Shown here one piece after another: positions 7,480 to 16,000 of a stretch of DNA of 44,527 nt. Source of the DNA: Salinibacter altiplanensis. GTDB lineage: Bacteria > Bacteroidota > Rhodothermia > Rhodothermales > Salinibacteraceae. The DNA lies in assembly GCF_002894645.1 (NCBI RefSeq), contig NZ_NCQY01000001.1:1-44527 (forward strand). The letters are read 5' to 3'. Each line of letters begins with the position of its first letter. The first letter of the stretch is position 1. The translations under genes and the position numbers were made by a program. The notes below the pieces were generated by a model that did not search any database, had not been told where the DNA came from, and worked only from the letters and a program-made list of their open reading frames with translations.

Positions 7480-9474
7480 ATGCACCAGGATTACTTTGAG
7501 CACGACGTCATTGTGGTGGGCGGTGGGCACAGCGGCAGCGAGGCGGCGGCCGCGGCGGCCAACATGGGCGCCGACACACTGCTCATCACGATGAAGCTCG
7601 CGGACATCGGGCAGATGTCGTGCAACCCGGCCATCGGGGGCATCGGGAAGGGGCACATCGCCCGTGAGATCGATGCGCTCGGCGGGATCATGGGGAAAGC
7701 CACCGACCGGGCCGGAATTCAGTTTCGGATGCTCAACAAGAGCAAGGGGCCGGCCGTGTGGGGGCCGCGGGCCCAGTGTGGCCGCCGGGCGTACGCCCGC
7801 GCCATCCGGCAGGAGCTGGAGGCGATCGACAACCTGAAGATGCGGTCGGACATGGTAAAAGAAATCCGGACCGACGACGCCGGGGAGACCGTGACGGGCG
7901 TGCGGACGAACCTCGGCAAAGAGTTTCGCGCGCCCTGCGTCGTCCTTACGACGGGCACCTTCTCCAACGGCGTGATCCATGTCGGCGAGCAAAACTTTGG
8001 CGGGGGACGCATCGGAGAGAGCGCCTCCCACGGCATCACGGGCTGTCTCCACGACCTTGGCTTCGAGAGCGGGCGGCTCAAAACGGGAACGCCCCCGCGG
8101 GTGGACGGGCGCTCCATCGACTACAGCGTGATGGAGAAGCAGCCCGCCGATCCGGACGCCACGGCCTTTTCCTTTCTGACCGACGACCTGCCGCCGGTGA
8201 GTGAGCAGCTCTCCTGCTGGCTCACCGACACCACGCCCGAGACGCACGAGGTGCTGCGCACCGGCTTCGACCGGAGCCCGATGTTTACAGGGGCCCTCGA
8301 AGCGGACGGGCCCCGCTACTGCCCGTCCATCGAGGACAAGATCGACCGCTTCTCGGAGAAGGACCACCACCAGCTGTTCATTGAGCCGGAGGGGCGAGAC
8401 ACCACCGAGGTCTACGTCAACGGCTTCTCGTCGAGCCTGCCGGAGGAGGTGCAGTTCGAGGCGCTCCGCACCATTCCCGGCATGGAGGAGGCCCACATGC
8501 ACCGGCCCGGCTACGCGATCGAGTACGACTTCTTCCCGCCGTACCAAATTCAGCACAGCCTGGAGACGAAGTTTGTGGACGGCCTTTTCTTCGCCGGGCA
8601 GATCAACGGCACCACCGGCTACGAGGAGGCGGCTGCGCAGGGCATCATGGCGGGCATCAACGCGGTGCAGAAGCTGCGAGGGGCCGACCCGGTCGTGCTG
8701 AAGCGGTCGGAGGCCTACATCGGCGTGCTCATCGACGACCTCGTGGCGAAGGGCACCGACGAGCCGTACCGCATGTTTACGAGCCGCGCGGAGCACCGCA
8801 TCCTGCTGCGGCAAGACAACGCCGACCTGCGCCTCACGGAGCTTGGGCACACGCTGGGCCTCGCTTCCAAAGAACGCCTGGAGCGCACACAGGAGAAGGC
8901 GCGGGCGATCGATGTTACACGTGAAACACTGGCCGGCACGACCGTCAGCCCCCAGCAGGTCGACGACTACTTGGAGTCCGTGGGCACCTCTACGCTCGAC
9001 CAACCGCGGCCCGTGATTGAGCTCTGCAAGCGCCCGGAGGTCGACTCCGAAGCCCTGCTCCGCCACGCCGGCATCTACGACGAGGTGGTGACGGAGGCGC
9101 CGGGGATGCTCTCTGCGCCGCGCCTCATCGAGATCGACCTCAAGTACGAAGGCTACATCGACCGGCAGAAACAGATGGTCGAGGAGATGGAGGAGAAGGA
9201 GCGCTGGCCCATCCCCGACGACTTCGACTACCACGCGCTCGACAACATCTCCATCGAGGCCCGTCAGAAGCTCAGCAAGGTGGAGCCGGACAACCTGGGG
9301 CAGGCCTCGCGTGTGCCGGGCGTTCGGGCGTCCGACATTTCCGTCCTGATGGTGCTCCTCAAGAACGAGGGCGTAGAGCCGCTGCCGAAGGAGCGCGACC
9401 TGAACCTCGACGCGATGGGGGGCGACGGGCAGTCGTTCGGGGTTTCACGTGAAACGGCGGTCGAAGTGGGGTAG
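7480..9474 (+). CDS. mnmG: tRNA uridine 5-carboxymethylaminomethyl enzyme MnmG
   Basis: MnmG (GidA) is the FAD-dependent partner of MnmE in wobble-uridine modification. The 664-residue product has the N-terminal dinucleotide-binding motif VVGGGHSGSEAA (about residues 12-23), the MnmG signatures CNPAIGGIGKGHI (48-60) and GPRAQCGRRAYA, and a C-terminal helical domain ending near VPGVRASDISVLMVLL that binds MnmE. It is slightly longer than the usual 620-650 residues. The reading frame contains two parS-like palindromes (8913-8928 and 9441-9456), translated as VTRET and VSRET. rsmG begins 45 bp downstream with another palindrome in the gap. Confidence 0.97.
   Translation: MHQDYFEHDVIVVGGGHSGSEAAAAAANMGADTLLITMKLADIGQMSCNPAIGGIGKGHIAREIDALGGIMGKATDRAGIQFRMLNKSKGPAVWGPRAQCGRRAYARAIRQELEAIDNLKMRSDMVKEIRTDDAGETVTGVRTNLGKEFRAPCVVLTTGTFSNGVIHVGEQNFGGGRIGESASHGITGCLHDLGFESGRLKTGTPPRVDGRSIDYSVMEKQPADPDATAFSFLTDDLPPVSEQLSCWLTDTTPETHEVLRTGFDRSPMFTGALEADGPRYCPSIEDKIDRFSEKDHHQLFIEPEGRDTTEVYVNGFSSSLPEEVQFEALRTIPGMEEAHMHRPGYAIEYDFFPPYQIQHSLETKFVDGLFFAGQINGTTGYEEAAAQGIMAGINAVQKLRGADPVVLKRSEAYIGVLIDDLVAKGTDEPYRMFTSRAEHRILLRQDNADLRLTELGHTLGLASKERLERTQEKARAIDVTRETLAGTTVSPQQVDDYLESVGTSTLDQPRPVIELCKRPEVDSEALLRHAGIYDEVVTEAPGMLSAPRLIEIDLKYEGYIDRQKQMVEEMEEKERWPIPDDFDYHALDNISIEARQKLSKVEPDNLGQASRVPGVRASDISVLMVLLKNEGVEPLPKERDLNLDAMGGDGQSFGVSRETAVEVG
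8913..8928. promoter_or_regulatory. parS-like site (one mismatch in core), inside mnmG
   Basis: TGTTACACGTGAAACA differs by one base from the parS consensus TGTTTCACGTGAAACA. It is in-frame within mnmG. Confidence 0.65.
9441..9456. promoter_or_regulatory. parS site, inside 3' end of mnmG
   Basis: GGTTTCACGTGAAACG contains the perfect 14-bp palindrome GTTTCACGTGAAAC. ParB binding is inferred from the consensus. Confidence 0.85.
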
Positions 9475-9495
9475 GGCAGGATGCCGAGCGCAGCG

Positions 9496-9511
9496 TGTTT
9501 CACGTGAAACG
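9496..9511. promoter_or_regulatory. parS site, mnmG-rsmG gap
   Basis: TGTTTCACGTGAAACG contains the perfect 14-bp core and ends 8 bp before the rsmG start. It lies only 41 bp from the previous site. Confidence 0.88.
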
Positions 9512-9519
9512 AGACCCCC

Positions 9520-10170
9520 GTGGACGATCTTGCCTGGAACCCGTTTGGCGCCTTCTCCGCCGAGCAGCGTGAGAAGATGGAGGCGTTTGAGGAGCAACTT
9601 CTCCGCTTCAACCCGCGCGTCAACCTCATTTCCTCGGAGACGGAGGACGCCTTCCGGACGCGCCACCTGCTCCACTGCCTGACGCTCACGGCCCGCGGGT
9701 TTCCGGACGGATGCACGATTGTCGACTGGGGCACCGGCGGCGGCCTGCCCGCGATTCCACTGGCCATCTGTCATCCGGAGGCGACGGTCGTGGGCGTCGA
9801 CTCGGTGGGGAAGAAGGTGCGGGCCGTCCGCACGATCGCGCGGCGGCTGGGGCTGGAGAATTGTTTCACGTGGAACGGTCGTGCCAAAGAGTGGACCGGC
9901 GAGGTGCACTACTCGGTCTCGCGCGCCACGGCCCCGCTCGCAACCCTCTGGCAGTGGCACCGGCGCGTGGCGGTGGACTTGCAGCCGCCGCCCCGAGAGG
10001 ACGAATGGGAACAGGGGGTTCTCACGCTTAAGGGCGGCAATTTAAGCGGCGAAATTGCGGACCTGCGCGCTATGGATTCAGACGCCAGCGTTGCGCGGCA
10101 TTCACTTGAGGATCTTTTGGGAAGAAACAGCTTCTTCGGCGAAAAAGAGATCGTGGCGGCGCACTCGTAG
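9520..10170 (+). CDS. rsmG: 16S rRNA (guanine-N7)-methyltransferase RsmG
   Basis: RsmG (GidB) methylates N7 of G527 in 16S rRNA using S-adenosylmethionine; loss gives low-level streptomycin resistance in several bacteria. The 216-residue product contains the family N-terminus (LLRFNPRVNLIS, then RHLLHCL) and the SAM-binding motif IVDWGTGGGLPAIPLA (about 67-82), followed by VVGVDSVGKKVRAVRTIARRLGL and the SRATAPL segment. The start is GTG at 9520, since no ATG lies closer to the homology. The usual downstream parA-parB pair is absent; an alpha/beta hydrolase follows instead. A degenerate parS copy lies within the gene. Confidence 0.95.
   Translation: MDDLAWNPFGAFSAEQREKMEAFEEQLLRFNPRVNLISSETEDAFRTRHLLHCLTLTARGFPDGCTIVDWGTGGGLPAIPLAICHPEATVVGVDSVGKKVRAVRTIARRLGLENCFTWNGRAKEWTGEVHYSVSRATAPLATLWQWHRRVAVDLQPPPREDEWEQGVLTLKGGNLSGEIADLRAMDSDASVARHSLEDLLGRNSFFGEKEIVAAHS
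9862..9877. promoter_or_regulatory. Degenerate parS-like site inside rsmG
   Basis: TGTTTCACGTGGAACG has one mismatch to the 14-bp core. It may be a weak ParB site or chance; its place between stronger copies supports it. Confidence 0.5.
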
Positions 10171-10175
10171 CGCTA

Positions 10176-10191
10176 TGTTTCACGTGAAACG
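10176..10191. promoter_or_regulatory. parS site downstream of rsmG
   Basis: TGTTTCACGTGAAACG contains the perfect 14-bp core and lies 5 bp past the rsmG stop, in the gap before the hydrolase gene. Confidence 0.88.
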
Positions 10192-10239
10192 CTGTGCTCG
10201 ACGACACCCTGCAGTCTCCCGCACGACCCGCTCATCTCC

Positions 10240-11121
10240 ATGCGTCGCGCGATGATCAACACCGCCCTCGGGCTCGCCGTTGGCTACGCGGCGGTTGCCG
10301 GCCTTGCGTTTGCGTTTCAGGACCAGCTTCTCTTCCAGCCGAGCGATCGCCTCCGCGCCACCCCCGACGACGCCGGCATGGGCTACGAGACAGTGCGGAT
10401 CGACACCGAGGACGGCGAGACGCTCCACGGCTGGTGGATCCCGGCGCCCGATGTTTCACGTGAAACAAGCTCTGGTGAACCGAGCCCTGGCGAGTCCACG
10501 ACGCAGACGCTGCTCTTCTTCCACGGCAACGCCGGCAATATTTCGGGACGCCTGGAAAGCGTAGAGCAGTTCCACCGGCTCGGGCGCAACGTCCTGATCG
10601 TCGACTATCGCGGCTACGGGCAAAGCACCGGGGCGCCCTCCGAAGAGGGACTCTACCGCGACGCGGAGGCATGTTGGTCGTATCTTATTGATGCACAAAG
10701 AGTTACGCCGAAAGACATTGTCGTGTTTGGGCGGTCGATGGGCGGTGGCCCGGCGACGTGGCTCGCGGCACAGGAGCGGCCCGGCGCGATGATCCTGGAG
10801 TCCGTGTTCACGAACGTGCCCGACGTCGGCGCCCACCACTACCCGTTTCTGCCGGTGCGTGCCCTCGCGACTACTCAGTTCGACAACGCGTCCCGCGTGT
10901 CCCAAATCGACGCCCCGATGCTCTCTATACACAGCAGAGCGGACCGCGTGGTGCCCTTTGAGCTGGGGCGAGAGGTCTACGAGGCGGCCGCCGAGCCGAA
11001 GCGGTTCCTCGAAATTGAGGGCGGGCACAACGACGGCTTTCTCGTGTCCGCGGACGAGTACCTCCGGACGATTGACCGCTTCCTGTCCGAACACTTGGGC
11101 GAGAAGAAGGCAGGCTCTTGA
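10240..11121 (+). CDS. Membrane-anchored alpha/beta hydrolase
   Basis: The 293-residue product has an N-terminal hydrophobic segment (about residues 7-26) and an alpha/beta-hydrolase core of the BEM46/YqkD-like type. The oxyanion region is FFHGNAGN (93-100), the nucleophile elbow is GRSMGG (Ser166), the Asp is in SRADRVVP (Asp235) and the His in GGHNDG (His263), so the full triad is present. The substrate is unknown; an esterase or peptidase-like role at the inner membrane is possible. A perfect parS palindrome is embedded in the frame at residues 71-76 (VSRET), in what looks like a surface insertion. It ends 7 bp before a convergent transposase pseudogene. Confidence 0.88.
   Translation: MRRAMINTALGLAVGYAAVAGLAFAFQDQLLFQPSDRLRATPDDAGMGYETVRIDTEDGETLHGWWIPAPDVSRETSSGEPSPGESTTQTLLFFHGNAGNISGRLESVEQFHRLGRNVLIVDYRGYGQSTGAPSEEGLYRDAEACWSYLIDAQRVTPKDIVVFGRSMGGGPATWLAAQERPGAMILESVFTNVPDVGAHHYPFLPVRALATTQFDNASRVSQIDAPMLSIHSRADRVVPFELGREVYEAAAEPKRFLEIEGGHNDGFLVSADEYLRTIDRFLSEHLGEKKAGS
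10452..10467. promoter_or_regulatory. parS site inside the hydrolase gene
   Basis: TGTTTCACGTGAAACA matches the full 16-bp parS consensus exactly. It is the best site in the window. Confidence 0.9.
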
Positions 11122-11353
11122 CTCCCCTTCAGTCTTCGCGCATGCGCCTCGGATTGGTACGGATGTAGTGCCGGATGCGGCGAAGCTCCTTGCGATTCCG
11201 CACGATGTGGTCGTGGAAGCTCGACTGCCAGACCGTTTCTCCGGGTGTCTCCCGTGTCTCGTTGATGCGGCGGGTGACGGCTGCTTTGAAGCATCCCATG
11301 ATGGTTGAGAGCGTTCCCGCCCTGTGTTTTTGCAGACCAGGAGGTAGGTCTAA

Positions 11354-12265
11354 GAGACCGTTTTGATTTCGACCTCAGTTAACATCCGTTCTCAAAAACG
11401 GAAGGGAGTCCGCCTCGTTTTCGGGATGAGTGTACGATCTCTTCCGAAAACGATTTGCCAGAGCCATGCGCCAAAAGCGCTACGACTCCGACGTGACGGA
11501 CTCCCAATGGGAAGAAATCAGCTGCTATTTTACGACCGGACGCCGCCGGCAATACCACCTCCGATACCACGTCCTGGACGCAATCTTGTATATTGTCAAA
11601 ACGGGCACTCAGTGGCGCATGTTGCCCGGTGGATTTGCCCCTTGGCAAACCGTTTACTACTACTTCCGACGATGGCGAGAGGAAGGACGTATCCGGTGTA
11701 TTCTGAGCATTACGTGTCGGTCGGCCCGGCGCCGGGAAGGGCGCCACGGCGAGCCCAGCGCATTGATTATTGACTGCCAGTCGGTCCCCAGCACGCGGGT
11801 GGGCGGAATCAGCAGTTTTGACGCCTACAAGAAGGTCAACGGACGCAAGAGGCACATCGCCCAAAAGGCACATCGCCGTCGATACGCAGGGGCTGCTCTG
11901 GGGGGTAGTCGTACATGCGGCTGGAGATCATGAAACGCAGTGGGCCTTGCAACTGCTGGGGCCGGTGGCCTCTCGCCTCGATCGGGTGGAAACGGTCTTT
12001 GCAGATCAGGCTTACCGGGGTCTCGAAGAGAAAATCGAAAACGAACTTGACTGGACCCTCCAGGTCGTCGAATCGGAAGACGATGAGCCCGGATTTTCCG
12101 TTGAGCCAAAGCGGTGGATCGTGGAGCGAACGTACGGGTGGTTTGGAGGATGGCGCCGACTCGACCGGGAGTACGAGCGGCGGACCGATTCCAGCGAGAC
12201 AATGGTGCACTTCGCTATGCTGCGCATCGCACTGAATCGGCTCGGCTAAAAATCAAAACAGACTC
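11354..12265 (+). mobile_element. IS5-family insertion sequence (about 912 bp)
   Basis: The ends carry imperfect terminal inverted repeats: left GAGACCGTTTTGATTT (11354-11369) and right AAATCAAAACAGACTC (12250-12265), matching at 13 of 16 positions. A 3-bp target duplication TAA flanks it (11351-11353 and 12266-12268), as in the IS1031 group of IS5. The element interrupts a RAYT gene, and one transposase frame fills most of it. The group assignment is inferred from target size and transposase motifs. Confidence 0.85.
11466..12249 (+). pseudogene. IS5-family transposase, frameshifted
   Basis: The first part (YDSDVTDSQWEEISCYF, then LDAILYIVKTGTQWRMLPG and TVYYYFRRW) is the IS5-type N-domain, with the first DDE Asp in LIIDCQSV. 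The second part, one frame over, has VETVFADQAYRG (second Asp) and RWIVERTYGWFGGWRRLDREYE (catalytic Glu region). The shift comes from a 16-bp tandem duplication: AGGCACATCGCC occurs at 11850-11861 and again at 11866-11877. Deleting 16 bp restores GRKRHIAVDTQGLLWG. The element is therefore probably not autonomous now. A start at ATG 11430 is also possible. Confidence 0.85.
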
Positions 12266-12592
12266 TAAGGAGTCGCGAGATGCGTCGCGCGACCTTCCTC
12301 TCGAGGGCATTCCCTCGTCCGAGTGGCGGACCCAGAGGAGGCCGTGGACGTGGTCGGGCACCACGATGAAAGTGTCCAGCGAGACCTCGTCCCGCAGTTC
12401 GCCGGTCCGAGTCCACTCCTCAGCCACGATTTTGCCAAAGGCATTGAGGGACATCTGGCCCCGCTCGACCGTGCCGAAGAAGGGCACTCGCTTCCGCGTG
12501 TTTGTCGTCACGAAGTACGCCCCATCGCGGTAGTCGTGATGATCAGCTCGACGCGAGCGGGAGCCGGGGGATGAGTTGACAAACCGTTTCAT

Positions 12593-12969
12593 GGGGAATC
12601 AGGGGACGTGGCAGGCGACGGCTCCATCCCGTAGACACCTGCTGCCCCCCTTGCATACCGTCAACGGGCGTGAACCTCGTTCTTCGTCGCCATTCCATGC
12701 ACCAAAACGTACACGCTCTCGCCACCCACTGCTGGACTCTCTGTGTGACACAGCGCATCCATTCGGGACGACATTGGGGCGGCGATCGAGGCAATGGCCG
12801 AGGAAGAGGACCTTTCCATCAGCGAATTCTACGCTCGAGCAGCCGAATCGTACTTGAAGTGCATTCGCCGCCGTCCGATCGACGAACGAGGACCAACGGG
12901 CCGGGCCGGTCGAGCCTCCGTGGAGCGGTCAGTGAGGCCCCTCACAACATTTGGGAGGGAGCCCTGGAC
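12593..12969. other. Gap holding a possible antitoxin-like fragment
   Basis: No complete gene is supported here. On the plus strand at about 12764-12870 a frame reads IRDDIGAAIEAMAEEEDLSI and then SEFYARAAESYLKCIRRR. This resembles the end of a ribbon-helix-helix or CopG-like antitoxin, but the upstream part needed for a start is out of frame. The same frame then runs on as an open shadow of mfd. I read it as a decayed fragment at best. Confidence 0.3.
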
Positions 12970-12985
12970 TGTTTCACGTGAAACG
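12970..12985. promoter_or_regulatory. parS site downstream of mfd
   Basis: TGTTTCACGTGAAACG contains the perfect 14-bp core and lies 21 bp beyond the mfd stop. Confidence 0.88.
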
Positions 12986-13006
12986 TCCCCCGTTCCGGCC
13001 TGGAAA

Positions 13007-16000
13007 TTACGCCTCCACCGTCGCCACCGTCTTGGTCTCCTCCAGCAGCAGCGACTCGGTCACGCGGAGCGCGTCGTCGAGGGCGTCCACATCCTGCACG
13101 ATGGCGCGCATGAGCCCGCCCTCCACGTCGTCCTTCATCACGTACTCGCGGTCGAGGAGCGTGAGCTTTTCGAGGAGCGGGTGGAAGACCTCGTCGTAGA
13201 AGTACGGGTCGGCGTCCTCGCTGGGGAGGTAGAGGAAGAGCCGCTCGTTCTTGTAGACCACCTTTGGCATGCGGAGCCGCTCGCCGAGGAGGCGGAGGCG
13301 GGCCCCGGTGAGAAGGTTCTGCACCGGCTCCGGCGCGTCGCCGAAGCGGTCTTCCATCTCGTCGAGGAGGTCGACCAGCGTCGTCTCGTCCGGCGCGTCG
13401 CTGATGCGGCGGTAGAGGTTGAGGCGCTCGGTGTTGTCCCGCAGGTACGACTCCGGGATGTAGGCGTCCTCCTCCACGTCGACCGCCGTCTCGGGCCCGG
13501 GCGGCACGGCCTCCCCGTCGAAGACGTCGTCGAACTCCTCCTCGCGCAGCTCCTTCACGGCCTGGTCGAGAATGTTGTGGTACGTCTCGTAGCCGACGTC
13601 CTCGATGAAGCCGCTCTGCTCGGCGCCCAGCAGCGAGCCGGCGCCGCGGATGTCGAGGTCGCGCATGGCAATGTTGAACCCGCTGCCGAGATCGGAGAAC
13701 TGCTCCACGGCCTTCAGGCGCTCGCGGGCGTCGTCGGTGAGGCCGTGCACGGAGGGCACCAGGAGGTGGCAGAACGCCTTTCGCTGCGACCGTCCCACGC
13801 GGCCCCGCAGCTGGTGGAGCTCGGAGAGCCCGAAGTGATCGCCCGCGTGGTTGATGATCATGGTGTTGGCGTTCGAGATGTCGAGCCCGTTCTCGATGAT
13901 GGACGTGGAGACGAGCACGTCGAGCTTCTCGTTGACGAAGTCGAGCATCACGTCCTCCAATTCGCGTCCACTCATCTGGCCGTGGCCCACACCCACGCGC
14001 ACGTTCGGCACCATGGCGCGCACCATCTCGGCCACCTCGTGGATCGTCTTTACCCGGTTGTGGATGAAGAAAACCTGGCCGCCGCGGCTCGTCTCGTAGA
14101 CGATCGCGTCGCGGATGACCTCCTCGTCGAAGGTGTGGATCTCGGTGTTGATGGGCTGCCGGTTCGGGGGCGGCGTCTCGATGAGCGACAGGTCCCGCGC
14201 CCCGAGGAGCGAGAACTGGAGCGTTCGGGGGATGGGGGTGGCGGTGAGCGTGAGCGTGTCGATGGCCTCCCGCATCTCGCGGAGCTTCTCCTTTGTTTTG
14301 ACCCCGAAGCGCTGCTCCTCGTCCACGACGAGAAGCCCGAGGTCGTCGAACACGATGTCCTCGGACGTAATGCGGTGCGTGCCGACGAGGATGTCGACCT
14401 GTCCCTGTTCGAGCCGCTCCAGCACCTTCCGTTGCTCGGCCCGTGAGCGGAAGCGGGAGAGCACCTCCACGTTGACCGGAAAGCGCTCCAGCCGCTCGCG
14501 GAACGTGGCGTGGTGCTGCTGGGCGAGGATGGTGGTGGGCACGAGCATGGCCACCTGCTTGCCGTCCTGCACGGCCTTGAAGGCGGCGCGCACCGCCACC
14601 TCGGTCTTGCCGAAGCCCACGTCGCCGCACACGAGCCGGTCCATCGGCACCGGCTCCTCCATGTCGCTTTTTACGGCGTCCGCGGCCTCGGCCTGGTCCG
14701 GCGTGTCCTCGAACTCGAAGGACGCCTCCATCTCGCGCTGCCACGTGGTGTCGCTGGAGAAGGCGTAGCCGTCCGATGCCTTGCGCTTCGCGTAGAGCTT
14801 GATCAGGTCGCGTGCCACGTCCTTGACCTGGTCCTTCGTCCGCCGCTTTTTCTTCTCCCACTGCTCGGAGCCGAGCTTCGTGAGGGTGGGCTGGTGCCCC
14901 TCCTTGCCGGTATACTTGTTGAGCTTGTGGAGGGCGTGGACGTTGATGTAGAGCACGTCGTCGTCGGCAAAGTTGAGGCGCACGGCCTCCTGCTGGTTGC
15001 CGCGGACGGTGATTTTCTTCATGCCGTCGAACCGCCCGATGCCGTGGTCCACGTGCACCACGAAGTCGCCCCGCGTCAGGTTTTTGATGTCGCGGAGGTT
15101 CATCCCGTCCGCGTGCCCGTCGCGCTGCCTGGAGGAGGGGCGGTGGTAGCGGTTAAAGATCTGGTGGTCGGTGTAGACCGCCAGGCTCGCCCCGGGCCAT
15201 TCGAAGCCCTCGTGCAGCGACTCCACGACGAGCCGCGCCCATCCGTGGTCGATTTCGGATTCGAGCAGGTCGCGGAGGCGCGAGCTCTGGCCGTGGCTGT
15301 CGCAGAGGATGAAGGTGTCCAGGTCGCGGTCGCCATTTTTCTGGAGCCGATTCCGCACCAGGTCCATGTCGCTGCTAAAGGAGGGCTGCGGGTCGGCCTC
15401 CAGGTCGAGGGTGTCGGTGGGGGTGCCGTTGGTGGAAGACGGGGTAAACGTCCCGAATTGGAGACGCGGGTGTCGCGCGAGGGCCGCCGACAGCTGGTCC
15501 CCAGTGAGGAAGCGATCGTCCGGCGGCGTGAGGGCGTCGGGGGGCTCGTCCGCCTCGTCGGCCTCGGCCAGCTCCGCCCGCCGTTCCTCATAGGCCGCCA
15601 CGGCGTCGTTGTATTGCACCTGCGCGCCCTCGCGCACCTGGGTTTCGTCGAGGGTCGCGAGCACTACGTCGTCGGGCAGGTATTCGAAGAGGGCGATGGA
15701 TCCGCGGGCCGCCGCCTCCCGCTCCAGGTTGGGGACGAGGCGGGCGGTGGTCAGGCGGCTCACCGAGCGCTGCGTCTGCGGGTCGAACTCGCGCAGGCCG
15801 TCGATCTCGTCGCCGAAGAAGTCGATGCGGACTGGGTAGGTGCCGGCGTAGGGAAAGACATCAAGGAGGCCGCCCCGCCGCGCAAACTCGCCGGGCTCCT
15901 CCACGAACTCGACCGGCGAGAAGTCCTGCTCCAGCAGCCGGTCGGCCAGCGCCTCCAGCGCAATCGCCTCGCCCGTCTCCACGGTCAGGGTCTCCCGCTG

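Larger units (their letters stand above)
11129..12592 (-). pseudogene. REP-associated tyrosine transposase gene, split by an IS
   Basis: Two halves of one minus-strand gene flank an IS. The N-terminal half (12592 down to about 12266) reads YRDGAYFVTTNTRKRVPFFG and then FIVVPDHVHGLLWV, the HUH-like histidine motif of Y1 (RAYT/TnpA-REP) transposases. The C-terminal half (about 11350 down to 11129) reads TIMGCFKAAVTRRINETR, WQSSFHDHIVRNRKELRRIRHYI and ends NPRRMRED. Removing the IS and one TAA copy joins them in frame (RDSL then DLPPGLQKHRAGTL). RAYTs are single-copy transposases thought to mobilise short palindromic REP sequences. The gene is convergent with the hydrolase, with a 7-bp gap. Confidence 0.85.

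Noticed and set aside
7333-9234. 633-residue minus-strand open frame
   Set aside because: Antisense shadow of mnmG, typical of GC-rich DNA.
12794-14446. 550-residue plus-strand open frame
   Set aside because: From about 13000 it is the antisense shadow of mfd, with Val/Leu/Glu/Arg-rich sequence; only its first 30-40 residues look like a decayed antitoxin fragment.
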